Assembly: GCA_028821145.1 (NCBI GenBank)
Contig: JAPPHC010000048.1
Span: 1 to 63,799 of the forward strand
DNA length: 63,799 bases
Direction of reading: 5' to 3'
Source of the DNA: Gammaproteobacteria bacterium
Lineage (GTDB): Bacteria > Pseudomonadota > Gammaproteobacteria > Steroidobacterales > Foliamicaceae
How positions within the stretch are numbered: the first letter of the stretch is position 1; each line of letters starts with the position of its first letter. Of this stretch, positions 17,110-26,037 are shown piece after piece. A model generated the notes under the pieces. The model was not told the origin of the DNA. It did not search any database and worked only from the letters and a program-made list of their open reading frames with translations. The translations under genes were made by a program, and so were the position numbers.

Positions 17110-17817
17110 CTAGTACTCCTCATCGTACTCGATCAGGTCGAAATGGGCGTTCATGTATCCGCCCACGGTGATCTTGACGAACAGAAACCCGTCGGGAGTG
17201 CACCACACGTCCTCCGTAGGGTGATAGTCGAGCAGGAACCGGTAATGGTCGGTCTCGAAGGTCCCGGCCGGGACCGTGATCTCTTCGCGTCCCACGTATT
17301 CCAGGTCGAAATCGGTGGTGCACAGGTTGGGTCCGGAGCATCCGTCGTGTTCGCGTGAAGACATCAGCACGCCGCGGCACGGTTGCGGGTTCTGTTTCGA
17401 GGAGTGGATGAAGCGGGCGCAGTGGATCGCGTCGCAGGACACGGGATGCGCTCCAAAGGACAGCGGCGGCGTGGTTAGATCCATGCGCTGGCTCGTGCGT
17501 CCGGTCGTGACATTGACGGCTTCGCACTCGGCTCCGCCGTCCGTGAAACGGAACCAGCCGCTGCCGAGAAACTTGCCGCTCTGGTGCAAACGGACAAAAC
17601 AGTCCAGCGGACGGTAATCAGGGTCGGTCGTATAGACCGTTTCCCGCAAGACGGACCTGTCGGCGACGACTCCGGGTTCGATTTCGCAATGAGCCCGCAG
17701 GGTGCGCTGACCGTCCTCGTGGAAGGTGACCGACCACCATTCCCGCCCGAAATCGCGCCGTTCTCCTTCAGGATCAAAAATATAGGCAATCTTGCCCCGC
17801 ACATTTCGATGATTCAT
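17110..17817 (-). CDS. Conserved-looking hypothetical protein, beta-rich
   Basis: 235 residues without a signal peptide or membrane segment. The second half (VPAGTFETDHYRFLLDYHPT, then DVWCTPDGFLFVKITVGG) resembles the final part of DUF3108-like beta-barrel proteins, in which a substrate-derived property is tied to an 'aGtf' strand. Several Cys and His residues lie in the middle (SCDAIHCARFIHSS, HDGCSGPNLCTTD) and might bind metal. I do not recognise the family with confidence. It is the first gene of a probable two-gene unit with the NTF2-like protein and is divergent from the Tat flavoprotein. Confidence 0.55.
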   Translation of the reverse strand: MNHRNVRGKIAYIFDPEGERRDFGREWWSVTFHEDGQRTLRAHCEIEPGVVADRSVLRETVYTTDPDYRPLDCFVRLHQSGKFLGSGWFRFTDGGAECEAVNVTTGRTSQRMDLTTPPLSFGAHPVSCDAIHCARFIHSSKQNPQPCRGVLMSSREHDGCSGPNLCTTDFDLEYVGREEITVPAGTFETDHYRFLLDYHPTEDVWCTPDGFLFVKITVGGYMNAHFDLIEYDEEY

Positions 17818-17872
17818 TCCGCAAACCTAGCACAGTAGTGCCGGCAGGAAGCCCTTGGGGCATCATGTTGGC

Positions 17873-19801
17873 GTGAAGCGGAAACAGGCACGGTTCGGTG
17901 CGGGCATAACGCGGCGCGACTTCGTGAACGGGGTGGCGGCCGGCGCGGGCGCCGCACTGGCGGCGGGCGCTGCTTCGGCGTACGGGCAGGCGGTTTCCGA
18001 TCCGCTGGTGCTGCCGCTGGGCGACGACTGGTACGGCTACGGCGGGGTCGGACCGTACCGTCATTCGCACGGAAATTCCCCGGAAGTCGTGGCGGCGGCG
18101 CATCGCATTCTCGACAATCAGTTCCCGGTCGATATGGACCAGCTGGAATCGGTCGAGGAATGCGATCTGGCGATCGTGGGGGGAGGGATGGCCGGCCTGG
18201 GCGCTGCGCTTGAGTTTTCCCTCAGGCGCCGGAACGGCCAGACCTGCATTCTGCTGGACAACCATCCCATGATCGGCGGCGAGGCCAAGGAAAACGAGTT
18301 CCTCGTGAACGGCGAACGGCTGATTGCGCCGCAGGGCGCGAACGGCTTCTTCGTGCCGGATGTTCCCGACGACCCTGGCGCAGCCCGGGGGGACCCGTAT
18401 TACTACGCCGAACTCGGTATTCCGCGGGAGTTCACGTTCGCCTCATGGCCAGCGGACAAGAAGCCCTTGCGCTTTTGCCGCGACAACTACGGCTACCTCG
18501 TGGCCGGGCTGCAACGCAAGGCCAGCGTGGGGCACTTCTTCGACGACGGAGGCGGCGGGGAGGGCCGGTGGGCCGTCGACATGTTCCGCAACCGGCTTGC
18601 CGGCACTCCGCTTTCGGAAGCATCGCGAAAAAGCCTGATGGCGTGGTTCGAGTCCGGCGCCGTCCGCCGTTTCGATTCGCCGGATCAGGCGCGGCGGGCG
18701 CTCGACACGATGTCTTACGAGCAGTTTCTCCGCAACGAACTGATCCTGGGCGAGGAGGGGATCCGTTACGCGGACCTGTTCCTCGCTTCCGCCTGCGGCC
18801 TGGGGAGCGACTGCGTGTCGGCCTATGCCGCATACCAGATGCCCATGCCCGGGCTTTTCGGACAAATGCCCAACGACATGCGGCGGGTCTCGTTTCCCGG
18901 CGGAAACTCCGGGTTCGTCCGGTATTTTCTCAAGCGGCTGGTCCCGGACTCGATCCAGGGCGGGACCAGCTTCGAGGAAATCATCACCCGGCCGGTGGAC
19001 ACGGCCGCGCTGGACCGGCCGGGCCAGCCCATCCGCATGCGCACGAGCGCTACGGCCGTTCATGTTTCGCACGAAGGCGCCGCGGCAGGCGCGGGTTCCG
19101 TTGCCGTGATCTACGCGCGCAACGGGGGCTACCACGGCATCCGGGCCAAGGCGGTCGTGATGGCTACGGGAAACTGGATCAACCCGTATATCGTGCGCGA
19201 TATGCCGCCTGCGTACCGGGAGGCTTGCGCAAGCTTCCTGCATGCGCCCTTCCTGGTGGCCAACGTGGCCCTGACGAATTGGCGCTTTCTCTACCGGCTC
19301 GGCATTACCGCCGCGATCTGGGACCGGCAGGAGGACGGATTCGGTTTCACATGCAACATCCGCAATCCGATGCAGGTGGGCGACTACAGGCCGCCGCTGG
19401 ATCCCGACAAGCCGGCCGTCCTGTCTTTCTATACGCCCTTTCATTCGCCCGGCCTGGATCCGAAGGTGCAGGTCACGCTGGGCCGGGCGGAACTGCTGGG
19501 CGCCTCCTATCCCGAATACGAGGCGCGGATCCACCGGCAGATGATGCGTCTGTTCGCCGACGCCGGTTTCGAACCGGCGAAGGATGTGGCGGGCCTCATC
19601 CTCAATCGCTGGGGGCACGCGTATTCGGTGCCGTACCCCGGGTTTTACGGCGGCGCGAACGGCACGGCGCCGCGCGATACGCTGCGCAAGAACTACGGGC
19701 GGATCGCATTCGCGCACTCCGAACTCGACGGCAATCAGCACTACGGGCCGGCTGCCGACGAAGGCCGCCGCGCCTACCGGCAATTGGCCGACGCGCTCTG
19801 A
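17873..19801 (+). CDS. Tat-exported FAD-dependent oxidoreductase, SpdH-like
   Basis: About 642 residues from GTG 17873; TTG 17855 with AGGAAG before it is the alternative start. A twin-arginine signal (TRRDFVNGVAAGAGAALAAG) precedes a Rossmann FAD site (CDLAIVGGGMAGLGAALEF) and LLDNHPMIGGEAKENEF, a segment much like that of spermidine dehydrogenase SpdH. The rest follows that family in length. It probably oxidises an amine or similar substrate in the periplasm. The gene stands alone, divergent from the unknown gene upstream and convergent with an SDR. The substrate is not known. Confidence 0.75.
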   Translation: MKRKQARFGAGITRRDFVNGVAAGAGAALAAGAASAYGQAVSDPLVLPLGDDWYGYGGVGPYRHSHGNSPEVVAAAHRILDNQFPVDMDQLESVEECDLAIVGGGMAGLGAALEFSLRRRNGQTCILLDNHPMIGGEAKENEFLVNGERLIAPQGANGFFVPDVPDDPGAARGDPYYYAELGIPREFTFASWPADKKPLRFCRDNYGYLVAGLQRKASVGHFFDDGGGGEGRWAVDMFRNRLAGTPLSEASRKSLMAWFESGAVRRFDSPDQARRALDTMSYEQFLRNELILGEEGIRYADLFLASACGLGSDCVSAYAAYQMPMPGLFGQMPNDMRRVSFPGGNSGFVRYFLKRLVPDSIQGGTSFEEIITRPVDTAALDRPGQPIRMRTSATAVHVSHEGAAAGAGSVAVIYARNGGYHGIRAKAVVMATGNWINPYIVRDMPPAYREACASFLHAPFLVANVALTNWRFLYRLGITAAIWDRQEDGFGFTCNIRNPMQVGDYRPPLDPDKPAVLSFYTPFHSPGLDPKVQVTLGRAELLGASYPEYEARIHRQMMRLFADAGFEPAKDVAGLILNRWGHAYSVPYPGFYGGANGTAPRDTLRKNYGRIAFAHSELDGNQHYGPAADEGRRAYRQLADAL

Positions 19802-19816
19802 CCCGGCCCCGCGACG

Positions 19817-20572
19817 CTAGACGCGGTCCGAGCGCCCGCCGTCGACGGTGACGTTCGCGCCGACGACGAACCGTGACCGGCGCGAACAAAGGAATACCAC
19901 GACGTTCGCTATCTCTTCCGGCGTAGCCATACGACCCAGCGGGATCTCCTCGGTCTTCCTGCGGACGTACTCCGGATCTTCGGCTTCCAGTTGCGCCCAG
20001 ATCCCACCCTCGGCCCAGGTCGGGCCGGGCGAGACCATATTGACCCTTACGCCAGCGGCCGCAAGTTCATGCGAGAGGCCCTTCGCGACGTGCGCGAGCG
20101 CGGCTTTGGTGGCCCCGTAGGCGTCCCGCTTGCGCGACGAAGCGGCTGAAGTCGAGCCGATGACAACTACGGCGGCGTCGCCGAACTCCCGGGCGGCTTC
20201 CTTAAGGTGCGGGGCGGCAAAATCGACGATCCGGCTCAGTGCCGCGATCTCGACCTGGAAATTGCTCCGCCAGGCCTCCTCGGTATCGCCGGCGGCCATG
20301 GCGCCGGCGTTCAGCACGAGCAGGTCGAGGCCGCCCAGGCGGGCAATAGCCTGCTCCAGCCACTCCAGCGTTGAACCGGAATCCTCAAGATCGACGGCGG
20401 TGCCTTGAACCGCCGTCGCGCCAGCGCCGCCGGATGGCGGTTCGGCCGGCAACGACCGGGCGCAGTACTCGACCCGGCCACCCTCCGCCGCCAGTGTTTC
20501 CACGATGGCGCGTCCTATACCGCGGGAGCCGCCGGTCACGATTGCCCGCGATTGGCCGAGATGCAGGTCCAT
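19817..20572 (-). CDS. Short-chain dehydrogenase/reductase
   Basis: 251 residues of a classical SDR: cofactor motif TGGSRGIG (about 14-21), LVLNAGAMA, catalytic Ser in VIGSTSA, and Tyr/Lys in YGATKAAL. The C-terminal AGANVTVDGG-type ending (VVGANVTVDGGRSDRV) is typical of FabG-like NAD(P)H reductases. It follows the nucleoside phosphorylase gene by 35 bases on the same strand and is probably the last gene of the gntR operon, which suggests a role in the same catabolic pathway. Confidence 0.88.
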   Translation of the reverse strand: MDLHLGQSRAIVTGGSRGIGRAIVETLAAEGGRVEYCARSLPAEPPSGGAGATAVQGTAVDLEDSGSTLEWLEQAIARLGGLDLLVLNAGAMAAGDTEEAWRSNFQVEIAALSRIVDFAAPHLKEAAREFGDAAVVVIGSTSAASSRKRDAYGATKAALAHVAKGLSHELAAAGVRVNMVSPGPTWAEGGIWAQLEAEDPEYVRRKTEEIPLGRMATPEEIANVVVFLCSRRSRFVVGANVTVDGGRSDRV

Positions 20573-20607
20573 TTCGCTTGTGTCTGCGCAGTCGCGACCG
20601 CCGCCGA

Positions 20608-21357
20608 TCAGACCGGGTCGACCCGCCTCAGGGCTTCAAGGGCGATGGAGATGAGCGTGCGTTCGGCATCGGCATGCTCCCGCTTGCCGATTTTCTGCTT
20701 CTTCAGGCTGTTGACGGTGGATGCGCACATGCTTCCCGCCTTGCATCCCAGGGCCTTGCCTACGGTGAGGATCGCGGACGTCTCCATGTCGACGGCCAGC
20801 ACGTCCTGCCCGGCCAGTCGTTCCAGGTTACTGCGGACCCGGTCCTCGGTGGCTTCATCCAGCGCGAACATGTCCTGATAGAAACCGTCAAAACTAGCAA
20901 AGGCGCCGACATGGTAAGTGGCCTCGCATCCGGATGCCGCGCGGGTCAGGGCGCTAACAAGGCCGGGATCGGCGCTTGAGTTTGCCGCGCCGTGGGCGTA
21001 TGCCGAGGACGTGCCTTCGAACGACTTCGCGTTCCGGGCGATGATCATGTCGCCGATGTTGACGGGAGAAAGCCCGATGCTGGTCCCGATCCGCAGAAAG
21101 ACCGAGGCGCCGAGGTTGGCGAGCTCGTGCAGCACGATCGCGGCAATGGGGGAGCCCATGCCGAACGCCGACAGCGTGATCCGGGTGTCCTCGTACATCC
21201 CGGTCACGGTCGCGAGTCCCCGGTTGACCGGCATCGCCTCCACGTCGCTCAGGTATTGGCTGAATCGGGGCACCCGGCCCGGATCGCCCAGCAGGATTAC
21301 CCGTTCGGCCACCTGATCGGCGCTGCAGCCGATGTACCAGGCCTTTCGCGAATTCAT
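20608..21357 (-). CDS. Nucleoside phosphorylase, uridine phosphorylase-like
   Basis: 249 residues of the NP-I family. Phosphate-binding segments are ILLGDPGRVPRF (Gly and Arg) and RIGTSIGL (Arg). The ribose-binding part is VDMETSAIL, and FYQDMFALDE is placed near the base site. The family splits a nucleoside with phosphate into base and (deoxy)ribose-1-phosphate. The base-specific residues do not let me decide between uridine and another nucleoside. It lies six bases after the PfkB kinase gene in the gntR operon. Confidence 0.82.
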   Translation of the reverse strand: MNSRKAWYIGCSADQVAERVILLGDPGRVPRFSQYLSDVEAMPVNRGLATVTGMYEDTRITLSAFGMGSPIAAIVLHELANLGASVFLRIGTSIGLSPVNIGDMIIARNAKSFEGTSSAYAHGAANSSADPGLVSALTRAASGCEATYHVGAFASFDGFYQDMFALDEATEDRVRSNLERLAGQDVLAVDMETSAILTVGKALGCKAGSMCASTVNSLKKQKIGKREHADAERTLISIALEALRRVDPV

Positions 21358-21363
21358 TTCCCG

Positions 21364-22218
21364 CTACCCATACGAGCGTTCCCGCAACAGCGATGCGGCC
21401 GCATCGATGCCGCTTGCGACGACGGTGCGCAAGTCCGATTCTCCGGCAAGCAGCGCCGCCAGACAGCCGCCCGCCAGGGTATCGCCCGCGCCCGAGGCGT
21501 CGTCGAAGGTCAGGGGCTCGACGTCCACCTGAATCTGGATACCGTTTCCTTCTGCCTTGACGGCATCGACACCGGCGGTTTCCACGATCACGGGCTGGCG
21601 GCGCCCTGGAGTTGCCGCGAGCCCGTCATCGACCCATTCACGTTCCTGCCGATTGCAGAAGATGTAGTCGGCACGCGCCGCAAGCGCCGTGCGCAGTTCT
21701 ATCGGATACGAAAGAGGATCGTTCTTCATGACCCATGCCACCTTGCAATCGCCGTCGATCAGGTCAAGCGCCTCCCCCGCGATCCCGGGAGGGCCAACGG
21801 TCACGCACAGCAAATCCGCGGCCGCAATCACTTCTTTCTGCTGATCCGTAAGGGCTTCCCGCCCCAGCATGCCCGGATCGAACAGGCAGCCGCAACTGCC
21901 GTCCTGCTGGTAAATCATGAAACACACGGGCGTATTTCCCGGTTCGATGGTGGCGATCGCTTCCACGCCGACGCCGTCGCCGGCAGTCCAGGACGTGAAC
22001 AACTCACCGTGGCGATCGGCGCCCACCCAGGTCACGATGGAAACGTCAATGCCTTCGCTGGCCATGGGGCGGGCCACATACAGCGGGCAGCCACCCGGCC
22101 GGGGAAACGCGTCGGCCGGACGCTGCTTGATCATTACCGTGCGGTCACCCGAAAAATAGCCGTCGAGTACCGCGGGAAAGTCGATCGACGCGTATCCGAT
22201 CACCGCCACCCTGTTCAC
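21364..22218 (-). CDS. PfkB-family carbohydrate/nucleoside kinase
   Basis: 284 residues of the ribokinase fold. The N-terminal substrate region has GGCPLYVARPMASEG, and the C-terminal PfkB signature DDASGAGDTLAGG carries the catalytic Asp. Members phosphorylate sugars or nucleosides with ATP. It overlaps the isochorismatase-type gene by four bases and is followed by a nucleoside phosphorylase, so a nucleoside, ribose or a related glycosyl compound is the likely substrate class. The exact substrate is not readable. Confidence 0.85.
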   Translation of the reverse strand: MNRVAVIGYASIDFPAVLDGYFSGDRTVMIKQRPADAFPRPGGCPLYVARPMASEGIDVSIVTWVGADRHGELFTSWTAGDGVGVEAIATIEPGNTPVCFMIYQQDGSCGCLFDPGMLGREALTDQQKEVIAAADLLCVTVGPPGIAGEALDLIDGDCKVAWVMKNDPLSYPIELRTALAARADYIFCNRQEREWVDDGLAATPGRRQPVIVETAGVDAVKAEGNGIQIQVDVEPLTFDDASGAGDTLAGGCLAALLAGESDLRTVVASGIDAAASLLRERSYG

Positions 22219-22790
22219 GACAGCAGCCTGACGCCCTCGTCCAGCGGAACGACCCAGCCCAGGTAGCGATCGATGTCCTCAAGCGATGCGTCCGCCAGGT
22301 GCGGGCGGTTGGAGTTCACGGCGTCGCGCACCACGTGGCAGCGATATCCCAGCGAAAACGCATCCTGCACGGTGGCCCGCACACACACGTTCGTCTTGAC
22401 CCCGCCGATGACGAGTGTTCCGACGTTGAGCTCGCGCAGAAGCAGGTCCAGATCGGTGGCCTGAAACGCGCTCATGCGCCGTTTCGGCAGCAGGATTTCG
22501 CCCTGGCCCCGGGGCGCGAAGCCGTCCACCAGCTCCGAGTCGAAATCGCCGTCCACGCAGTGGGCCGGGAGTTTGGCCTCCTCGAAGTCGGCCAGCCCGG
22601 GACGGTGCCGCTCGGCGGCAAAAATGACGGGACGTTGCGCGGTTCTGGCGCTTTGCAGCAACTTGCGCAAGGCGGGGAGCAGCTCGGCGCTTTCCGAATA
22701 GTAGTTCTGCCCGTCTTCGTGAAAGAAGGAATTCTGCAGGTCAATGAGCAACAGCGCGACGGCTGTGGCGTTTCCCATGTGCTCGCTCAC
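22215..22790 (-). CDS. Isochorismatase-family amidohydrolase
   Basis: 191 residues of the cysteine hydrolase family that includes nicotinamidase and N-carbamoyl amidases. The catalytic triad is visible: Asp in LLIDLQNSF (near 17), Lys in LLPKRRMSAF (about 105) and Cys in GGVKTNVCVRAT (near 135), the last preceded by the usual non-proline cis peptide region. It overlaps both gntR and the PfkB kinase by four bases. In this context it may hydrolyse an amide on a base or carbamoyl compound; that is inference. Confidence 0.87.
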   Translation of the reverse strand: MSEHMGNATAVALLLIDLQNSFFHEDGQNYYSESAELLPALRKLLQSARTAQRPVIFAAERHRPGLADFEEAKLPAHCVDGDFDSELVDGFAPRGQGEILLPKRRMSAFQATDLDLLLRELNVGTLVIGGVKTNVCVRATVQDAFSLGYRCHVVRDAVNSNRPHLADASLEDIDRYLGWVVPLDEGVRLLS

Positions 22791-23581
22791 GAAGACTTGC
22801 GCGGGTCGTTCGGCTCTCCTTCATGGTACAGCACCGACAGCGGATTCGAGCGCACCAGGCGAGCGTCATAGGTGTAAGAGTCCTGCAGATATACGGCCTC
22901 GATCAGCTCTATGAGATTGCCCCTCTGGTCGAAACTCTTCCGATACACGAGCATCACCGCGGACGGCAGCTCGACGCCGAGTTGCTCAGCCTCCTTGTCG
23001 GTGGCCAGGCGCACGTTAATGGTTTCGTCGGCGTGGTCGATCTCGAGCCCGGCCTCATCGAAGGTCCTGTAAAGCGAGAAATCCGAGTCCGCCACCCGGC
23101 TGTCCGGGCCGGTCAGGGCCGGTACCGCGGCGGCGATGCGCATGGGCACCAGCGCCGTATGAATGGCCCACGGGAAGCCGTCCACCAGCCGGATCCGCTC
23201 CAGCAGCAATGCGGGCTCGTCGCAGCCGTATTGCAGGGCCTCACTTCGGTCCAGCTGCCGCTGGCCCATCAGGCGATGCGAGGGGACCCGGCCCTGGCGG
23301 CGCACGGTTTCCGAGAAGCCGAGCAGGTAGCCGGGAGAGCGGTGCAGGGCAGGCCGCGACACGAAGGTCCCCACGCCCTGGCGACGTTGCAGGAGGCCTT
23401 CGGCGAGCAGCACGTCGATGGCCTTTACGACCGTTCCGCGGCTCACGCCGAACTTGAGGCAGAGCTGCGCCTCGCTGGGCAGCAGGTCGCCCGGCACCCA
23501 TTTGCCCGCGCGAATGCCGTCGCGGAGTTCGTCCGACAAGACCGCGTAGCGCGGTTTTCCTGCGTTCCGGTGTGGGGTCAT
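22787..23581 (-). CDS. GntR/HutC-family transcriptional regulator
   Basis: 264 residues from ATG 23581. The winged helix (about 10-75) contains LPSEAQLCLKFGVSRGTVVKAIDVL and GLLQRRQGVGTFVS, the HutC type. A UTRA ligand-binding domain follows, with LLERIRLVDGFPWAIHTALVP and ending AVYLQDSYTYDARLV. The family represses catabolic genes until a pathway metabolite binds. It heads a five-gene operon and is divergent from the TonB receptor operon; the palindrome at 23626-23637 lies between them. Confidence 0.92.
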   Translation of the reverse strand: MTPHRNAGKPRYAVLSDELRDGIRAGKWVPGDLLPSEAQLCLKFGVSRGTVVKAIDVLLAEGLLQRRQGVGTFVSRPALHRSPGYLLGFSETVRRQGRVPSHRLMGQRQLDRSEALQYGCDEPALLLERIRLVDGFPWAIHTALVPMRIAAAVPALTGPDSRVADSDFSLYRTFDEAGLEIDHADETINVRLATDKEAEQLGVELPSAVMLVYRKSFDQRGNLIELIEAVYLQDSYTYDARLVRSNPLSVLYHEGEPNDPRKSS

Positions 23582-23625
23582 CGGGAGGATTCCTTGTGTG
23601 GAAGTGGGATTGTGCAAATGACTAC

Positions 23626-23637
23626 TTGACTAGTCAA
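23626..23637. promoter_or_regulatory. Palindromic operator, probably for the GntR regulator
   Basis: TTGACTAGTCAA is a perfect 12-base palindrome in the 139-base gap between gntR and the TonB receptor gene. HutC-type regulators bind palindromes built around GT-TA-AC or similar spacing. The gap is AT-rich right of the site (ATAATTATATTTTCATTCC), consistent with promoters there. A single site could control both operons. Confidence 0.55.
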
Positions 23638-23720
23638 CTGAATAATTATATTTTCATTCCTACCGGTGCTTCAATTGCTGTCGGGTCATTCGACAAATCC
23701 ATCCATCAAGGGGACACGCC

Positions 23721-26003
23721 ATGCGAAAGATTCTATTGATCCTTACCGCCGTTTCGATCCCGTTCCTGATTTCGGATATCACGGTTGCACAGGAATCAAC
23801 CGCGGTTCTCGAAGAGATCGTCGTCACCGCCCAGAAGCGTGAGGAGTCGCTCGCCGATGTGGGCATTGCGGTGGACGTGATCAGCGGCGACCGGCTGCGT
23901 GAGGCCGGCGCCCTGTCGCTGATCGAGGTCGGTCGTTTCTCGCCGGGCCTCAACATCCAGACGCCATTCGGAGAATTCGGCTATCCGCTGATCGCGATAC
24001 GCGGCGTGAACACCGACGGGTTCATCGAGACGCTGCCGCAGTCCACCGGCGTCTACGCCGATGGAGTCTATGTCTCGCAACCGCCCATGCAGGCCTTCCG
24101 GCTGCTCGATCTTGAGCGAATGGAAGTGCTCAAGGGGCCGCAGGGAACCATTTACGGGCGCAATACCATCGCCGGAGCGATCAATCTGATCTCCAGGCGA
24201 CCCACGTTCGAGCCGGAGGGCTATGCGACCGTGGGCTTCGGCCGCTACAGCAGGGCGTCGTTCGAGGGGGCCTACGGCGGCCCGATATCGGACACGGCAG
24301 CCGGACGGATCGCCGTCAAGTACCTGCGTCAGACGGACAGTCCGCTCACCAACCTGGATCCAAACCTGGACGACGGCGGCGAACTGGATCAACTGATGGC
24401 GCGCGGATCCCTGTTGTTCCGTCCGAACGATGATGTCGAGTTGCTGGTGCGGTTCTATGCCGGTCGCGACGATTCGGACGTCTGGCCGTGGGCGGCCATC
24501 CCCGCGGGTCAGGACATCGACGGTGACGGCATTCCGGACCAGGTCTGCCCCGAGTATGCCCGCGGAGACGTTGCCGCGGCCCAGGTGAATTGTCTTGCCC
24601 GGGACCCGTTCGTCAGCGGCGACACGTTCAACGATACGGACGGTGATCCATACACGATCAACCAGAACGCGATCGGCAACCACGGATACCGGTCAAGCGG
24701 CATTTCGGCGGAGTTGAACTGGAACATCAGCCAAATGACCTTGACGGCGGTGACCGGCTTCGACGATTTCGAACGACACGACATACTGGATGAGGACGCC
24801 GGTCCGACCGTGGCTCTGGACGATGTCCGGAAATCCGACGTTTCGCAGTTCTCGCAGGAAGTGCGGCTCGCTTCCAACGCGGGCGACGGAATGCAATGGC
24901 TGGCCGGGATTTACTATTCTTCCGATGAGATGGAAGGCGACCCTTCCTTCGATTCGGGTGGCCGCCAGGACTATTCGACACTGGAAACCGACACTCTCGG
25001 CCTGTTCGGACAGATCGAGTATCCCTTGTCCGACAATCTTGCCCTGACCGTAGGTGGCCGATGGACCGACGTGCAACGCGATTTCGACTATCGAACGACA
25101 GGTTTCTTCGCCTCCGCGGAACTCCAGGCCGGTGCGAGCAGTTCGTTTTCGGACAGCGATTATTCCGCGAGAGTGGCACTGGATTGGAACTACAACGAAA
25201 ACACACTGGTCTATGCCAGCATTTCCCGCGGATTCAATGCCGGCACCTTCAACAGTCAGTTCCTGGCGACCGTCGATAACCTGGAACCCACGAAATCCGA
25301 ATCGCTTACCGCGTATGAGGTCGGCCTGAAATCGACATTTGCCGGCGGACGCGCGAGCGTCGAGGCCGCCGTCTACTACTACGACGCCACCGATCCGCAG
25401 GTGGTCGCCGTTGAACCCCTGAGTCTTATCTCGGCCAATTTCCTCATCAATGCCGATGACTCGAAGATGCAGGGCGGTGAAGTTCAGCTTCGGGCACTTG
25501 CCGCAGACTGGCTGGAACTCAGTTTCGGCGCCGCCTACATCGACAGCGAATACGGCAACCTGGTGACTTCCGTGGCCGGGACGGGCACGGGCAGTCCGTA
25601 CCCCGACAACGCCCCGGTGTTCGGATCCACACTGGCGGACCTCACCGGCAACCGCATTCCGAACACGCCCGAATTGAGCATCAATTCCTCGGCCACGGTC
25701 GAATGGCCCGTGACCGACGGATGGCGCTTTATCGGCCAGCTGGACTTTCTGTGGGAAGACGACATCCCACGGGATCTCCGTGGCTCGCCGGCGCTGTTCA
25801 CGGAGTCCCATATCGACGTGGACCTGCGATTGGCCTTGCGGTCCGCGGACGACAAATGGGACGCCGCCTTCTGGGTGCGTAACCTGACGGACGAGGAATA
25901 CCTGACCGAGGCGTACGAGGTGCTGGGATTCGGCTTTTACATCGCCGCCGGCAACTACAGCTACCCCAGAACGTTCGGGCTCGAACTGACGCGTAATTTC
26001 TAG
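23721..26003 (+). CDS. TonB-dependent outer-membrane receptor
   Basis: 760 residues. The signal peptide (MRKILLILTAVSIPFLISDI...AQ) is followed by a TonB-box-like VLEEIVVTAQKREESLADV and a plug domain with MEVLKGPQGTIYGRNTIAGAIN. The 22-strand barrel ends in the usual aromatic residue (RTFGLELTRNF). It imports a large or scarce substrate across the outer membrane with TonB energy. Its class resembles the carbohydrate/aromatic receptors of marine and sphingomonad-type bacteria rather than siderophore receptors. It is the first gene of a nine-gene run divergent from gntR. Confidence 0.93.
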   Translation: MRKILLILTAVSIPFLISDITVAQESTAVLEEIVVTAQKREESLADVGIAVDVISGDRLREAGALSLIEVGRFSPGLNIQTPFGEFGYPLIAIRGVNTDGFIETLPQSTGVYADGVYVSQPPMQAFRLLDLERMEVLKGPQGTIYGRNTIAGAINLISRRPTFEPEGYATVGFGRYSRASFEGAYGGPISDTAAGRIAVKYLRQTDSPLTNLDPNLDDGGELDQLMARGSLLFRPNDDVELLVRFYAGRDDSDVWPWAAIPAGQDIDGDGIPDQVCPEYARGDVAAAQVNCLARDPFVSGDTFNDTDGDPYTINQNAIGNHGYRSSGISAELNWNISQMTLTAVTGFDDFERHDILDEDAGPTVALDDVRKSDVSQFSQEVRLASNAGDGMQWLAGIYYSSDEMEGDPSFDSGGRQDYSTLETDTLGLFGQIEYPLSDNLALTVGGRWTDVQRDFDYRTTGFFASAELQAGASSSFSDSDYSARVALDWNYNENTLVYASISRGFNAGTFNSQFLATVDNLEPTKSESLTAYEVGLKSTFAGGRASVEAAVYYYDATDPQVVAVEPLSLISANFLINADDSKMQGGEVQLRALAADWLELSFGAAYIDSEYGNLVTSVAGTGTGSPYPDNAPVFGSTLADLTGNRIPNTPELSINSSATVEWPVTDGWRFIGQLDFLWEDDIPRDLRGSPALFTESHIDVDLRLALRSADDKWDAAFWVRNLTDEEYLTEAYEVLGFGFYIAAGNYSYPRTFGLELTRNF

Positions 26004-26037
26004 GTCGGAGGCACACAGCAACAGAGGGGCGTTTGCG

